Assembly (NCBI GenBank): GCA_938033875.1
Contig: CALHKG010000014.1
Span: forward strand, 62,001 to 126,000
DNA from: an uncultured Candidatus Saccharibacteria bacterium
Lineage (GTDB): Bacteria > Patescibacteriota > Saccharimonadia > Saccharimonadales > Saccharimonadaceae
Direction of reading: 5' to 3'
DNA: 64,000 nucleotides
How positions within the stretch are numbered: position 1 is the first letter of the stretch; each line of letters starts with the position of its first letter. Below are positions 16,707 to 24,845 of this stretch, piece by piece. The notes beneath the pieces are model-generated. The model made no database searches and was not told the origin of the DNA. It worked only from the letters and a program-made list of their open reading frames with translations. The position numbers were made by a program, and so were the translations under genes.

Positions 16707-19700
16707 ATGGATTTCAATACTCGTTACGCTAAATTAAACGATAATCAACGACAAGCAGTCGACTACATTCACGGATCACTTTTGGTAATTGCTGGGCCAG
16801 GAACGGGAAAAACCGAGCTTCTAAGTATGCGCACTGCCCAAATCCTAAGACAAACCGACACTTTACCGAACAGTATTTTATGCTTGACGTTTACTGAAAG
16901 CGGCGCCACAAATATGCGCCAACGACTTCGCCAGATTATCGGTGAAGATGCGTATAAAATTGCGATTCATACATTCCACAGCTTCGGCACAGAAATCATC
17001 AATCAGCACCGTGAATATTTTTTCCGTGGCGCCGACGCTCAGCCGGTTGACGAATTGACGCAATATCAAATTATCTCTGGAATACTTGAAGGACTTGATT
17101 GGCGAAATCCATTAAGCGCGAAAAACAACGGGGAATTTGTTTACATCAAAGACCTCATTCGCATTATTTCCGAGTTCAAACAAAGTGGCTTAACGCCGTC
17201 AGAATTACGGGCAATTATTGAGGACAATCAAACCACAATCGCCGAAATTGCGCCAGACATTCAGCAAGTATTTTCCGCCAAAATATCGAAAAAGACGATT
17301 GAAATGTTTGCGCCGATAGCTGAGAAAATTGCCAATTTAGCCGCCAAAAATCCTGACGAGAAAAACTCAAAATTGCCAGCCTCAATCACACCATACGCCA
17401 ACGTTTTGGCGCTGAGCATTGTGCACGCCACCCAAGAAGCAATTGACGAGAACTCAACCAAGCCGCTGACTGCTTGGAAAAATAAATGGTGCGAAAAAAA
17501 TGCCAATGGCGAATTTGTCCTGAAAGATTTTACCGCCGCAGAAAAATTATCCGCCGCAATTGACGTTTACGAAAAATACGTAAATATTTTATCCGAGCGC
17601 TCGTTATTTGATTACGACGACATGATTTTATCCGTTATTCAAGCCTGCGAATCTCACCCAGAACTGCGCGCAAATCTCCAAGAGCAATTCCAATTCATCA
17701 TGGTCGACGAGTTCCAGGACACAAACTTGGCGCAATTACGATTGCTGTTCAATTTGACCAGCGAGAACGACGATAATCCAAACATCATGGCAGTTGGCGA
17801 CGACGACCAAGCAATCTTCAGCTTCCAAGGCGCAGACGTGGGCAACATCCAGCGCTTCCGTCAGCATTATAACGATCCAAAAATCATCGTTTTGACCGAC
17901 AATTATCGTTCCGCCGAAAACATTTTATCATCGGCGCGGGACGTCATCACCCAAGGCGCGGATCGATTAGAAAACACAATTGACGGGCTATCAAAGCAAT
18001 TGACCGCGCACGCAAATAGCGAAGGCTCAAAAGTCGAAATCCAAGAGTTCTCATCTGTTGGCGAAGAGCGAGCGGGAATTGCCAAACAAATTGCCGAGCT
18101 GATAAAAAATGGCGAGAAACCAGAAAACATCACGATTATTGCGCGCCACCATAAGGAACTCATTGAAATTCTTCCGCATCTTTATAAGGAAAATCTTTTT
18201 GTCAATTACGAGCGTCACGACGACATTCTGGAGCAAGACATAATCCAGATTCTGGACAAATTAGCGCGAACTGTCGTGGCGATTAGCCAGAATAATTTGG
18301 ATATTGCCAATAGTTTATTGCCGGAAATTACGGCTCATCCAGCGTTTGGATTTTCTGCACTGGACATCTGGAAATTGAGCCTTCAAGCTTACAAAAATCG
18401 GCAATTGTGGCTGGAAAGTATGCTGGCGAATAGCGTATTTAAGGAATTTACGGAGTGGCTTTTGGAGCGCGCTAAGGACGTGCCGAATCTGCCACTGGAA
18501 GAGCAATTGGACAATTTATTAGGCTTAACTAACGACGAAAGCAGTGATCTTCAGGTCAATTCTCTCGCCAATTTCTATTTCTCGCCAGAAAAATTAGATA
18601 AAAACCCAGAAGCATATCTGACAATTATGGAAAGTTTGCGCACTTTGCGTCAAAAACTTCGCGACCGAATCACCGATAAAAACCCAACGCTGGAAGATTT
18701 TTTGGAGTTTATTAACCTGCACATTTCAACAAAAACTCGCTTAACACAAATTCGCACGCACGCAAGTTCACTCAGCGGCGCCATAAACTTAATGACCGCG
18801 CACAAATCCAAAGGTCTGGAATTTCCGCACGTTTTTGTGATTGGGGCAATTGACAGTGCTTGGGGCGAAAAAGTTCGTTCACGTAGTCGAGCTATCCGAT
18901 ATCCCGCAAACCTCCAACTCCAGCCAGCGGGCGCTACTTACGACGAGCGACTTCGGCTGTTTTTTGTGGCGATGACTCGCGCCAAAACCACATTGACCAT
19001 GACTTATTCTCAAACCAACGATTCTGGCAGCGACACGATAATCGCCAGTTTCTTGACGAATTGCACGCCAACCATCATTCCGACCAGCGACGATCCAGCT
19101 GAACAAATTGAACTCGCTGAAACCGACTGGACGACGCGACTAACTTCGCCAATCGTTCCGGAATTAAAGGACTTATTGGCGCCAGCGCTGGAAACATACA
19201 AACTTTCCGCAACGCATTTGAATAATTTCCTCGACGTTTCACGTGGCGGACCGCAGAATTTCTTATTGAATAATTTACTGCATTTTCCATCCGCCAAAAA
19301 TTCCGCCGCAGCTTACGGAACCGCGATTCACAGCAGCCTTCAGCAAGCACATTGCTCATTCAGCGCCGATCATCAATTGCCAAGCACCGAACAAATTCTC
19401 CAATTTTTCCAAAAATCCCTCGAGAGCCAGCATTTGCCAGCGGACGATTTTCAATTGTATTTGGACAAGGGGAAGTCGGCTTTGACTGCGTTCTTAAACG
19501 CCAAATCTTCAGATTTTCACGACACGGACTTGGCGGAATTAGACTTTTCAAATCAAGGCGTAATTATAGATAACGCCAGATTGACTGGTAAGCTTGACGT
19601 TGTCGACATCGACAAACAGAATAAAACCATCTTCGTAACGGATTATAAAACTGGCAAGCCAGCGCATTCCTGGAAAGGTTCGGCTGATTACGAGAAAATC

Positions 19701-20003
19701 AAACTTCATAAATATCGTCAGCAATTGATGTTCTACCAGCTACTGGTCGAGCATTCGCGTGATTATAGTAATTTCACTTTCACCGGCGGGCGACTACAAT
19801 TTGTCGAGCCAGACATGAAGACCGGCGATATTCTTAGCTTGGAAGATACATTCTCCAGAGAAGAATTGACTGAATTTACGCAACTGATTGAGATTATTTG
19901 GCAAAAAATCACCACGTTAGATCTGCCGGATATTTCTGGCTATTCGGCGGATTATAAGGGAATGTTGCAATTCGAAAAAGACCTGCTGGCGGGCGAAATA
20001 TAA
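16707..20003 (+). CDS. UvrD/REP-family helicase with C-terminal PD-(D/E)XK nuclease domain
   Basis: A 1098-residue DNA repair or recombination enzyme of AddA/RecB-like design. Walker A is AGPGTGKTE (near residue 30), motif II is VDEFQDTN (near 333), and further motifs are GDDDQAIFSFQGAD, DNYRSAENI, TAHKSKGLEFPHVFVIG and VAMTRAKTTL. The C-terminus has YGTAIHSSLQQ and the nuclease core TGKLDVVD...VTDYKTGKP (near 979). It probably processes double-strand ends; no AddB/RecC partner lies in the window. A TAAAAT ends 6 nt before the ATG (leaderless prediction). Confidence 0.94.
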   Translation: MDFNTRYAKLNDNQRQAVDYIHGSLLVIAGPGTGKTELLSMRTAQILRQTDTLPNSILCLTFTESGATNMRQRLRQIIGEDAYKIAIHTFHSFGTEIINQHREYFFRGADAQPVDELTQYQIISGILEGLDWRNPLSAKNNGEFVYIKDLIRIISEFKQSGLTPSELRAIIEDNQTTIAEIAPDIQQVFSAKISKKTIEMFAPIAEKIANLAAKNPDEKNSKLPASITPYANVLALSIVHATQEAIDENSTKPLTAWKNKWCEKNANGEFVLKDFTAAEKLSAAIDVYEKYVNILSERSLFDYDDMILSVIQACESHPELRANLQEQFQFIMVDEFQDTNLAQLRLLFNLTSENDDNPNIMAVGDDDQAIFSFQGADVGNIQRFRQHYNDPKIIVLTDNYRSAENILSSARDVITQGADRLENTIDGLSKQLTAHANSEGSKVEIQEFSSVGEERAGIAKQIAELIKNGEKPENITIIARHHKELIEILPHLYKENLFVNYERHDDILEQDIIQILDKLARTVVAISQNNLDIANSLLPEITAHPAFGFSALDIWKLSLQAYKNRQLWLESMLANSVFKEFTEWLLERAKDVPNLPLEEQLDNLLGLTNDESSDLQVNSLANFYFSPEKLDKNPEAYLTIMESLRTLRQKLRDRITDKNPTLEDFLEFINLHISTKTRLTQIRTHASSLSGAINLMTAHKSKGLEFPHVFVIGAIDSAWGEKVRSRSRAIRYPANLQLQPAGATYDERLRLFFVAMTRAKTTLTMTYSQTNDSGSDTIIASFLTNCTPTIIPTSDDPAEQIELAETDWTTRLTSPIVPELKDLLAPALETYKLSATHLNNFLDVSRGGPQNFLLNNLLHFPSAKNSAAAYGTAIHSSLQQAHCSFSADHQLPSTEQILQFFQKSLESQHLPADDFQLYLDKGKSALTAFLNAKSSDFHDTDLAELDFSNQGVIIDNARLTGKLDVVDIDKQNKTIFVTDYKTGKPAHSWKGSADYEKIKLHKYRQQLMFYQLLVEHSRDYSNFTFTGGRLQFVEPDMKTGDILSLEDTFSREELTEFTQLIEIIWQKITTLDLPDISGYSADYKGMLQFEKDLLAGEI

Positions 20004-20021
20004 AAATATTCTGGCATATTG

Positions 20022-20057
20022 TTGCATTTTTTTATAATTAGTGTTATGATAATAAAC
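20022..20057 (+). promoter_or_regulatory. Sigma70-type promoter of the zinc-ribbon module
   Basis: TTGCAT (20022-20027), a 17-bp spacer and TATGAT (20045-20050); expected start near 20057. Confidence 0.7.
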
Positions 20058-20068
20058 GCTTTATCGGT

Positions 20069-20128
20069 AGAGCTGATTCTATATCATGCTCTCCAGGAGC
20101 ATAACTAGGGGGTCAGCTCTTTTCTTTT
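20069..20128 (+). terminator. Leader hairpin resembling an intrinsic attenuator
   Basis: AGAGCTGA (20069-20076) pairs with TCAGCTCT (20113-20120). Inside, ATGCTC pairs with GAGCAT. The run TTTCTTTT follows. It sits between the promoter and the small gene at 20149, so it could terminate transcription early unless disrupted. No ligand or leader peptide was identified. Confidence 0.7.
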
Positions 20129-20148
20129 AGGAAAGAGGTGAAAATCTC

Positions 20149-20301
20149 ATGTCATGTAGACCGTGTAGCAACATGGGCTACTCAGGTACGAAAACGTGTC
20201 CATCTTGCCGGGGAACTGGCAAGAAGTCACTCGGCTACCGCTGCGACAACTGCGGCGGTACGGGTCAAGTGTGCCTCCAGTGCGGAGGCAGAAACGCTTG
20301 A
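20149..20301 (+). CDS. Small DnaJ-like zinc-ribbon protein (50 residues)
   Basis: A 50-residue protein starting MSCRPCSNMGYSG, with CPSCRGTG, CDNCGGTG and CLQCGG repeats. These are CxxCxGxG knuckles like the zinc-binding region of DnaJ, eight cysteines in all, enough for two zinc sites. The Shine-Dalgarno GAGGTG lies 8 nt before the ATG. It has its own promoter, a folded leader and a long structured 3' region with a tRNA-like element. There is no J domain. Function unknown: it may bind RNA, a client protein or a nuclease partner. Confidence 0.8.
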   Translation: MSCRPCSNMGYSGTKTCPSCRGTGKKSLGYRCDNCGGTGQVCLQCGGRNA

Positions 20302-20405
20302 CAAGACGGTCATAGATCTTAATCTATGAAAAACTAACTTAGTGTTAGTAAAGGGCGTCCGTCCGCCCACACTGGGTCAGATTCCCCAGCCAGAAAAGAA
20401 TCACA
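20302..20405 (+). ncRNA. Chain of hairpins downstream of the zinc-ribbon gene
   Basis: In order: CATAGAT/ATCTATG (20311-20328), CTAAC/GTTAG, GGGCG/CGCCC, and CTGGG/CCCAG. With the tRNA-like element and the 9-bp stem at 20496-20521 (GAGATGGCA/TGCCATCTC), they form about 350 nt of almost continuous local structure ending at the terminator at 20618. Probably a structured 3' UTR or a separate RNA. Confidence 0.6.
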
Positions 20406-20492
20406 GGACGCATAGCTCTTAAATGGTAGAGCACCCGCGTCGACAACGATGTCGATGCAAGGGAGGTTGCGGGTTCGAGTCCCGCTGTGTCC
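20406..20492 (+). ncRNA. tRNA-like element with an abnormal anticodon arm
   Basis: Acceptor GGACGCA/TGTGTCC, D arm GCTC/GAGC with the G18G19-type TGGTA loop, variable AGGTT, and T arm GCGGG-TTCGAGT-CCCGC are all canonical. The anticodon region is not: CCC (20434) pairs with GGG (20461), continuing as an 8-bp stem GCGTCGAC/GTCGATGC closed by a 6-nt loop AACGAT, with a two-A bulge. No 7-nt anticodon loop exists, and CCA is not encoded, whereas the other three tRNAs here encode it. Confidence 0.7.
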
Positions 20493-20617
20493 GCTGAGAT
20501 GGCACAACGGCGTGCCATCTCTCCCTACCAGGTTCGCGAGATTCATTCGTCGCAGATTCTTCTCTCAAAGATGAGATTAGAAACTACTACGAACAGAACC
20601 GCTTGAGCCCGCCCACA

Positions 20618-20654
20618 CCCTATCTCGATGATGAGATAGGGTTTTCTCCTTTTT
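20618..20654 (+). terminator. Rho-independent terminator of the zinc-ribbon module
   Basis: CCCTATCTC (20618-20626) and GAGATAGGG (20633-20641) form a 9-bp stem followed by TTTTCTCCTTTTT. It overlaps a longer upstream frame of dus, which supports the later dus start. Confidence 0.92.
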
Positions 20655-20671
20655 GTGATAAAATAACAGAG

Positions 20672-21622
20672 ATGACATCGTTTTGGAATGATTTACCGCA
20701 GCCATTTTTCATATTGGCACCAATGGAGACCGTCACCGACGTCGTATTTCGTCATGTCGTGAAACAGGCTGGCGCGCCAGATATATTTTTCACTGAGTTC
20801 GCAAATGCTACCGGCTGGGTTCACGCTGGCGATAAGGCCATAGCTGGGCGACTAATTAAAACCGACGATGAGCAGCCACTGATTGCGCAAATCTGGGGTG
20901 GCGAGCCAGGAGATATGGAAACTTTCGCGAAGCACTGCGTGGAACTTGGTTTTAACGGAATTGATATCAATATGGGTTGTCCCGCCAAGTCTGCGATTAA
21001 AAGCGGCGGTGCGGCTCTGATCCGTCGGCCCGACATAGCGATAGCTGCAATTGACGCCGCCAAAAAATCTGGATTGCCAGTTAGCGTAAAAACTCGGCTG
21101 GGATATACTTACGTCGACGAATGGCGCGAGTGGCTGACGACAATTCTCAAACAAGACATCGTGAACTTGACAATTCATCTGCGCACAAAAAAAGAGATGA
21201 GCAAAGTTGCGGCGCATTATGAATTGATTGACGAGATTGTTAAGCTGCGCGATGAAATTGCTCCGCAAACGCTCCTGACTATCAACGGCGACATTCGCGA
21301 CCGAGAACATGGGCTGGAAATTGCCAGAAAGCATCCTGGCGTGAATGGAATTATGATCGGGCGAGGCGTTTTCAGTGATCCGTTCTGCTTCCGCGAATCG
21401 AAAACTGACGCAGATAATCACAAGGAAGAACTGTTGGCGCTCCTTAATTATCACTTGGATTTATTTGATTCCTATCAGCCGATTTTAGGGCGACCTTTTG
21501 AAACTCTAAAGCGTTTTTTCAAAATCTACATCCGCGACTTCGACGGCGCAAAGGAACTTCGGGAGAAATTGATGCACACCACGACGACCGATGAAGTCCG
21601 CCATCTGCTTGAAAAAGTATAG
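20672..21622 (+). CDS. dus: tRNA-dihydrouridine synthase
   Basis: The 316-residue FMN enzyme reduces uridine to dihydrouridine in the tRNA D loop. The N-terminus is FFILAPMETVTDVVFR, followed by FTEFANATG, the conserved active-site region INMGCPAKSAIKSGGAALI (catalytic Cys), SVKTRLGY, and the FMN-binding GIMIGRGVFSDPFCF. The ATG at 20672 (MTSFWND) is chosen over an ATG 69 nt upstream because the latter lies inside the preceding terminator. A GATAAAAT box just upstream suggests little or no leader. Confidence 0.93.
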   Translation: MTSFWNDLPQPFFILAPMETVTDVVFRHVVKQAGAPDIFFTEFANATGWVHAGDKAIAGRLIKTDDEQPLIAQIWGGEPGDMETFAKHCVELGFNGIDINMGCPAKSAIKSGGAALIRRPDIAIAAIDAAKKSGLPVSVKTRLGYTYVDEWREWLTTILKQDIVNLTIHLRTKKEMSKVAAHYELIDEIVKLRDEIAPQTLLTINGDIRDREHGLEIARKHPGVNGIMIGRGVFSDPFCFRESKTDADNHKEELLALLNYHLDLFDSYQPILGRPFETLKRFFKIYIRDFDGAKELREKLMHTTTTDEVRHLLEKV

Positions 21623-21631
21623 TTAATATGA

Positions 21632-21637
21632 TATAAT
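21632..21637 (+). promoter_or_regulatory. -10 element of a predicted leaderless promoter
   Basis: TATAAT ends 6 nt before the ATG at 21644, so the kinase-fold gene can be transcribed on its own although it lies only 21 bp after dus. Confidence 0.65.
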
Positions 21638-21643
21638 TACGAA

Positions 21644-22486
21644 ATGGAAAAGTTTTCGGTATCTACCATAAATCCAGACATCGCAGAGTTATCTAGTATT
21701 ATGTATCGCCTTAACAATTTACCGATGGGGCATATAGCTCTATGTTCGCACAAAACAGATTCAACGATAGCATCTCTTCCTACGACCGTGACCACAAAGG
21801 AAAATGACATATATAGAACAGGGCGTGAAGACAGTATGCATGACGTACGTTTTGCAGATATGTGTATCAGTGGCAATACCTTATTGTCACGCCTCCCAGT
21901 AGCCCTGAAGCCTTATCCTGAAAAATTTTCTATACTAGCAGGCAGAGATTATGCAACAGGCGTAAGGCTAAATAAATTGAGCAAGGATAGACAAATAACC
22001 TTTACACATGTTGGATTTATGCGAGACAAAAAAGGAATATTACACACAATCACTCGTTTTGAAGAAGGCGTTACAAGCTGCGACAACCTTATATTTAATC
22101 CTGAGAGAACAGAACAAGAGGTCTATCTAGCACTTGCAATAGCAGCAGAAAGTTTATTATTCTTACATGGTGAAGCAGGTGTGACTCATGGCGATTTCCT
22201 ACCACGAAATACAGCCTATGATCCAAGTCTACAATTTAGGATAATCGACACGACAACAGCAAGGGAGTCTATAAATCCTAACGATTATCTTGATGACATA
22301 CAAAGATATATAGCAGGTCTACGTGATACAAATGTTCACGAAAAATTCTCCATACCAAATGAAGCTATAAATGGGATATTCCTCGATACATATCAAAAAA
22401 CAGCAAGAGGAGCACTACCAACCGAAATACGAAATACTGTGCTTGGTAAAGTAAGTCGGCTAATGATTACTCTCGATAAATCCTAG
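21644..22486 (+). CDS. Kinase-fold protein of unknown function
   Basis: A 280-residue protein. The C-terminal half contains a protein-kinase-like catalytic loop, THGDFLPRN (Asp184, Asn189), and a metal-binding Asp in RIIDTTTA (Asp202), the pattern of APH/Kdo-kinase-like folds. The N-terminal lobe lacks an obvious glycine loop; LPVALKPY could hold the ATP lysine. Codon use is AT-rich relative to the neighbours (many ata and aga codons), suggesting transfer. The stop overlaps the convergent atpC stop by 4 bp. Substrate unknown. Confidence 0.6.
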   Translation: MEKFSVSTINPDIAELSSIMYRLNNLPMGHIALCSHKTDSTIASLPTTVTTKENDIYRTGREDSMHDVRFADMCISGNTLLSRLPVALKPYPEKFSILAGRDYATGVRLNKLSKDRQITFTHVGFMRDKKGILHTITRFEEGVTSCDNLIFNPERTEQEVYLALAIAAESLLFLHGEAGVTHGDFLPRNTAYDPSLQFRIIDTTTARESINPNDYLDDIQRYIAGLRDTNVHEKFSIPNEAINGIFLDTYQKTARGALPTEIRNTVLGKVSRLMITLDKS

Positions 22487-22908
22487 CGTCGTCGCTTACG
22501 TCTATGAAGATCAGCAACCTTCAATCGCACCATATGACGATCGATAAGTTGCTTGGCTTTCTCACGCTCAACTTGATCACCAGCCTCATCACGCGCCTTA
22601 ATGGCACGCTCCAGAGCCTTCTGAGTTTCCGCCTCGATGATGTCATCGCCATGATCAGCTTCATCAACCAGAATCTGCACCGACGAATAGTCAATTTTTA
22701 CCACACCACCAGAGATTGCGAAATACTCCAACTGATTATCAGAATCTTCTTTATGTCGACGCACGGTAATTACGCCGTCCCGCGCAATCGTCACTAGCGG
22801 CTCATGGCTTGGGAAAACGGAAATTTCGCCGTCAGTAGTCGGAATTGACACCGAATAAACTTCTTCGTCAACCTTCGTACCGACAAGTGTGACTAATGAC
22901 AATTTCAT
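22483..22908 (-). CDS. atpC: ATP synthase F1 epsilon subunit
   Basis: The 141-residue central-stalk subunit. The N-terminal beta sandwich includes ISVFPSHEPLVTIARDGVITV and FAISGGVVKI, followed by a two-helix C-terminal domain (EAETQKALERAIKARDEAGD). It can inhibit ATP hydrolysis in many bacteria. Last gene of the atp operon; it starts 2 nt after the atpD stop. The usual PGEFGVLPGH motif is replaced by FPSHEP, a mild divergence. Confidence 0.93.
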   Translation of the reverse strand: MKLSLVTLVGTKVDEEVYSVSIPTTDGEISVFPSHEPLVTIARDGVITVRRHKEDSDNQLEYFAISGGVVKIDYSSVQILVDEADHGDDIIEAETQKALERAIKARDEAGDQVEREKAKQLIDRHMVRLKVADLHRRKRRR

Positions 22909-22910
22909 GA

Positions 22911-24344
22911 CTATTTAGCTTTCTTTTCAGAATGTTTTTTAGCCTCGGCAGATTCAGCTTCAGCGTCGCGAGCAACTTGATCAGCCAGCGTACCCTGGAC
23001 CATGTAGAACCAGTTTTCAGGCTTATCATCGTATTTACCAGCCAAAATGTCGGAAGCGTCGCGAATGGTATCTTCCAATTTAACGTAAACACCTGGATTT
23101 CCGGTAAACTTCTCAGCCACATGGAACGGCTGCGCCAAGAATCGCTGAATACGACGAGCACGAGCGACAATCTGCTTCTGATCATCCGACAGCTCTTCCA
23201 TACCCAAAATAGCGATGATATCCTGAAGCTCTTTATATTGCTGCAGAATTCGCTGAACCTCACGCGCCACGCGGTAATGCTCTTCGCCGACAATTTCTGG
23301 ATCAAGCGAGTTTGAGCTGGAATCCAAAACGTCAACCGCTGGATAAATACCAATTTCCGTCAAAGCACGGTTCATCACGATCGTAGCGTCAAGGTGAGCA
23401 AAGGTCGTCGCAGGAGCCGGGTCGGTCAAGTCGTCAGCTGGCACATAGACAGCCTGAACAGAGGTAATCGAACCCTTCTTTGTTGAGGTAATGCGCTCTT
23501 GCAATGCGCCCATTTCCTGCTGAAGGTTTGGCTGATAACCAACCGCACTCGGCAAACGACCGAGCAATGCCGACACCTCAGCACCAGCCTGAGTATAACG
23601 ATAAATATTGTCGATAAATAGCAAGACGTCTTTACCTTCGTCGCGGAAAGCTTCAGCCATCGCCAGACCCGACAATGCCACGCGCAAACGTGCTCCAGGC
23701 GGCTCGTTCATTTGCCCAAAGACTAGCGAAGTCTTATCCAAAACGCCAGCTTCTTCCATTTCATAGTAAAGGTCGTTACCTTCACGAGTTCGCTCACCAA
23801 CACCAGCAAAAACAGAGTTTCCAGAGTGGAACTTAGCGATATTGTTAATCAACTCAGTGATAAGAACTGTCTTACCAACACCAGCACCAGCAAATAGACC
23901 GGCCTTTCCACCCTTAGCAAGTGGCGCAATCAAGTCGACAACCTTAATACCAGTTTCCAAAATCTCAGTCTTATTTGACTGCTCAGAAAGCGCCGGAGCA
24001 GGGCGGTGAATTGGGGCAGTCTTTCCCTTTGGTTGCGGCTTTTCGTCAATCGCTTCACCAACAACATTAAACATTCGTCCTTGAGTTTCCGCGCCGACTG
24101 GAACAGAAATTGGAGCGCCAGTCGCAACAACTTCTGCGCCACGACTCAATCCATCTGTCGAAGACAGGGCAATTGCTCGAACGGTATGCTCGTCCAGGTG
24201 CTGAGCGACCTCCAGCACCAAATTCTCATTGCCGTTTTTAACGTGCAGCGCGTCGTAAATCGCTGGAAGTTCAACGTCTTGTGGAAACTCCACGTCAACG
24301 ACCACGCCAACAATCTGAATAATTTTACCTAATGTTTTACTCAT
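22911..24344 (-). CDS. atpD: ATP synthase F1 beta subunit
   Basis: The 477-residue catalytic subunit. The P loop is GAGVGKTVLI (near residue 154), the catalytic glutamate lies in GERTREGNDLY, with LVFGQMNEPPGAR and VLLFIDNIYRYTQAG (Walker B), and the C-terminus is helical. The start is the ATG at 24344, with GGAGG nine nt upstream; a TTG directly before it is less likely. Catalyses ATP synthesis at the alpha/beta interface. The C-terminal tail is Lys/Ala/Glu-rich. Confidence 0.98.
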   Translation of the reverse strand: MSKTLGKIIQIVGVVVDVEFPQDVELPAIYDALHVKNGNENLVLEVAQHLDEHTVRAIALSSTDGLSRGAEVVATGAPISVPVGAETQGRMFNVVGEAIDEKPQPKGKTAPIHRPAPALSEQSNKTEILETGIKVVDLIAPLAKGGKAGLFAGAGVGKTVLITELINNIAKFHSGNSVFAGVGERTREGNDLYYEMEEAGVLDKTSLVFGQMNEPPGARLRVALSGLAMAEAFRDEGKDVLLFIDNIYRYTQAGAEVSALLGRLPSAVGYQPNLQQEMGALQERITSTKKGSITSVQAVYVPADDLTDPAPATTFAHLDATIVMNRALTEIGIYPAVDVLDSSSNSLDPEIVGEEHYRVAREVQRILQQYKELQDIIAILGMEELSDDQKQIVARARRIQRFLAQPFHVAEKFTGNPGVYVKLEDTIRDASDILAGKYDDKPENWFYMVQGTLADQVARDAEAESAEAKKHSEKKAK

Positions 24345-24395
24345 CAATTTTTCCTCCGCACTTCCTTTGTATTAATCTCACTTTTCATATCGCAT

Positions 24396-24845
24396 CTACG
24401 CCTCCTGATAATCCATAATTATATCCAAAGAATAACTCTTATCCGACAATGCTCGACGAGCCGGCTCTATCATATCATCAGGGAAGCGCAAGTTCAGTTT
24501 CTCTAAATCCCCTAACGTCACGAAGTCAACCTGCTGGATTCCTTCTTCGTGCACAGCAGGAGAAGCATCGGCAATATGTCCCAGAAAAAACACCACCAGA
24601 GACATACCAGAATCAGTATTTTTCAACAGCACCGACAGCACACCATCAATTGCAACTGTGTAGCCAGACTCTTCCTTCGCTTCGCGTATCGCCGCATCCA
24701 CCAAGCTTTCGCCAGGCTCAACATGACCAGCTGGAAAATTCCAGGTATCTAATTGACCATAATTATTTTTGCCTTCTTGAACGACCAACAGCTTACCGTC
24801 CTTTACAACAACAGTACTGACAAATAGGGTTGTGTTATTTATCAT
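24396..24845 (-). CDS. Nudix hydrolase embedded in the ATP synthase operon
   Basis: A 149-residue protein with a Nudix box starting at GHVEPGESLVDAAIREAKEE (near residues 40-59), N-terminal strands TLFVSTVVVKDGKLLVVQEG and a C-terminal helix. It hydrolyses some nucleoside diphosphate-X; the substrate is unknown. Its start overlaps the atpG stop by 4 bp (ATGA) and atpD follows about 50 nt later, so it is expressed with the ATP synthase. A Nudix gene at this position is not part of the standard atp operon. Confidence 0.92.
   Translation of the reverse strand: MINNTTLFVSTVVVKDGKLLVVQEGKNNYGQLDTWNFPAGHVEPGESLVDAAIREAKEESGYTVAIDGVLSVLLKNTDSGMSLVVFFLGHIADASPAVHEEGIQQVDFVTLGDLEKLNLRFPDDMIEPARRALSDKSYSLDIIMDYQEA

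Noticed and set aside
16448..16717. 89-codon minus-strand frame before the helicase
   Set aside because: It overlaps the helicase promoter, has no Shine-Dalgarno or family resemblance; a different frame in the same gap looks more protein-like.
20311..20328. CATAGAT/ATCTATG hairpin identical in stem sequence to stem I of the hammerhead
   Set aside because: No CTGATGA or GAAA core follows, so it is only a hairpin; the shared stem may be coincidence or shared origin but is not a ribozyme.
20406..20492. Calling the tRNA-like element a normal class I or class II tRNA, or tRNA-Sec
   Set aside because: No register gives a 5-bp anticodon stem with a 7-nt loop, the D stem is normal (not the long D stem of tRNA-Sec), and CCA is missing.
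20334..20546. 70-codon minus-strand frame over the tRNA-like element
   Set aside because: It is the antisense of a T arm and hairpins (the typical SGTRTRN-like false product of tRNA antisense).
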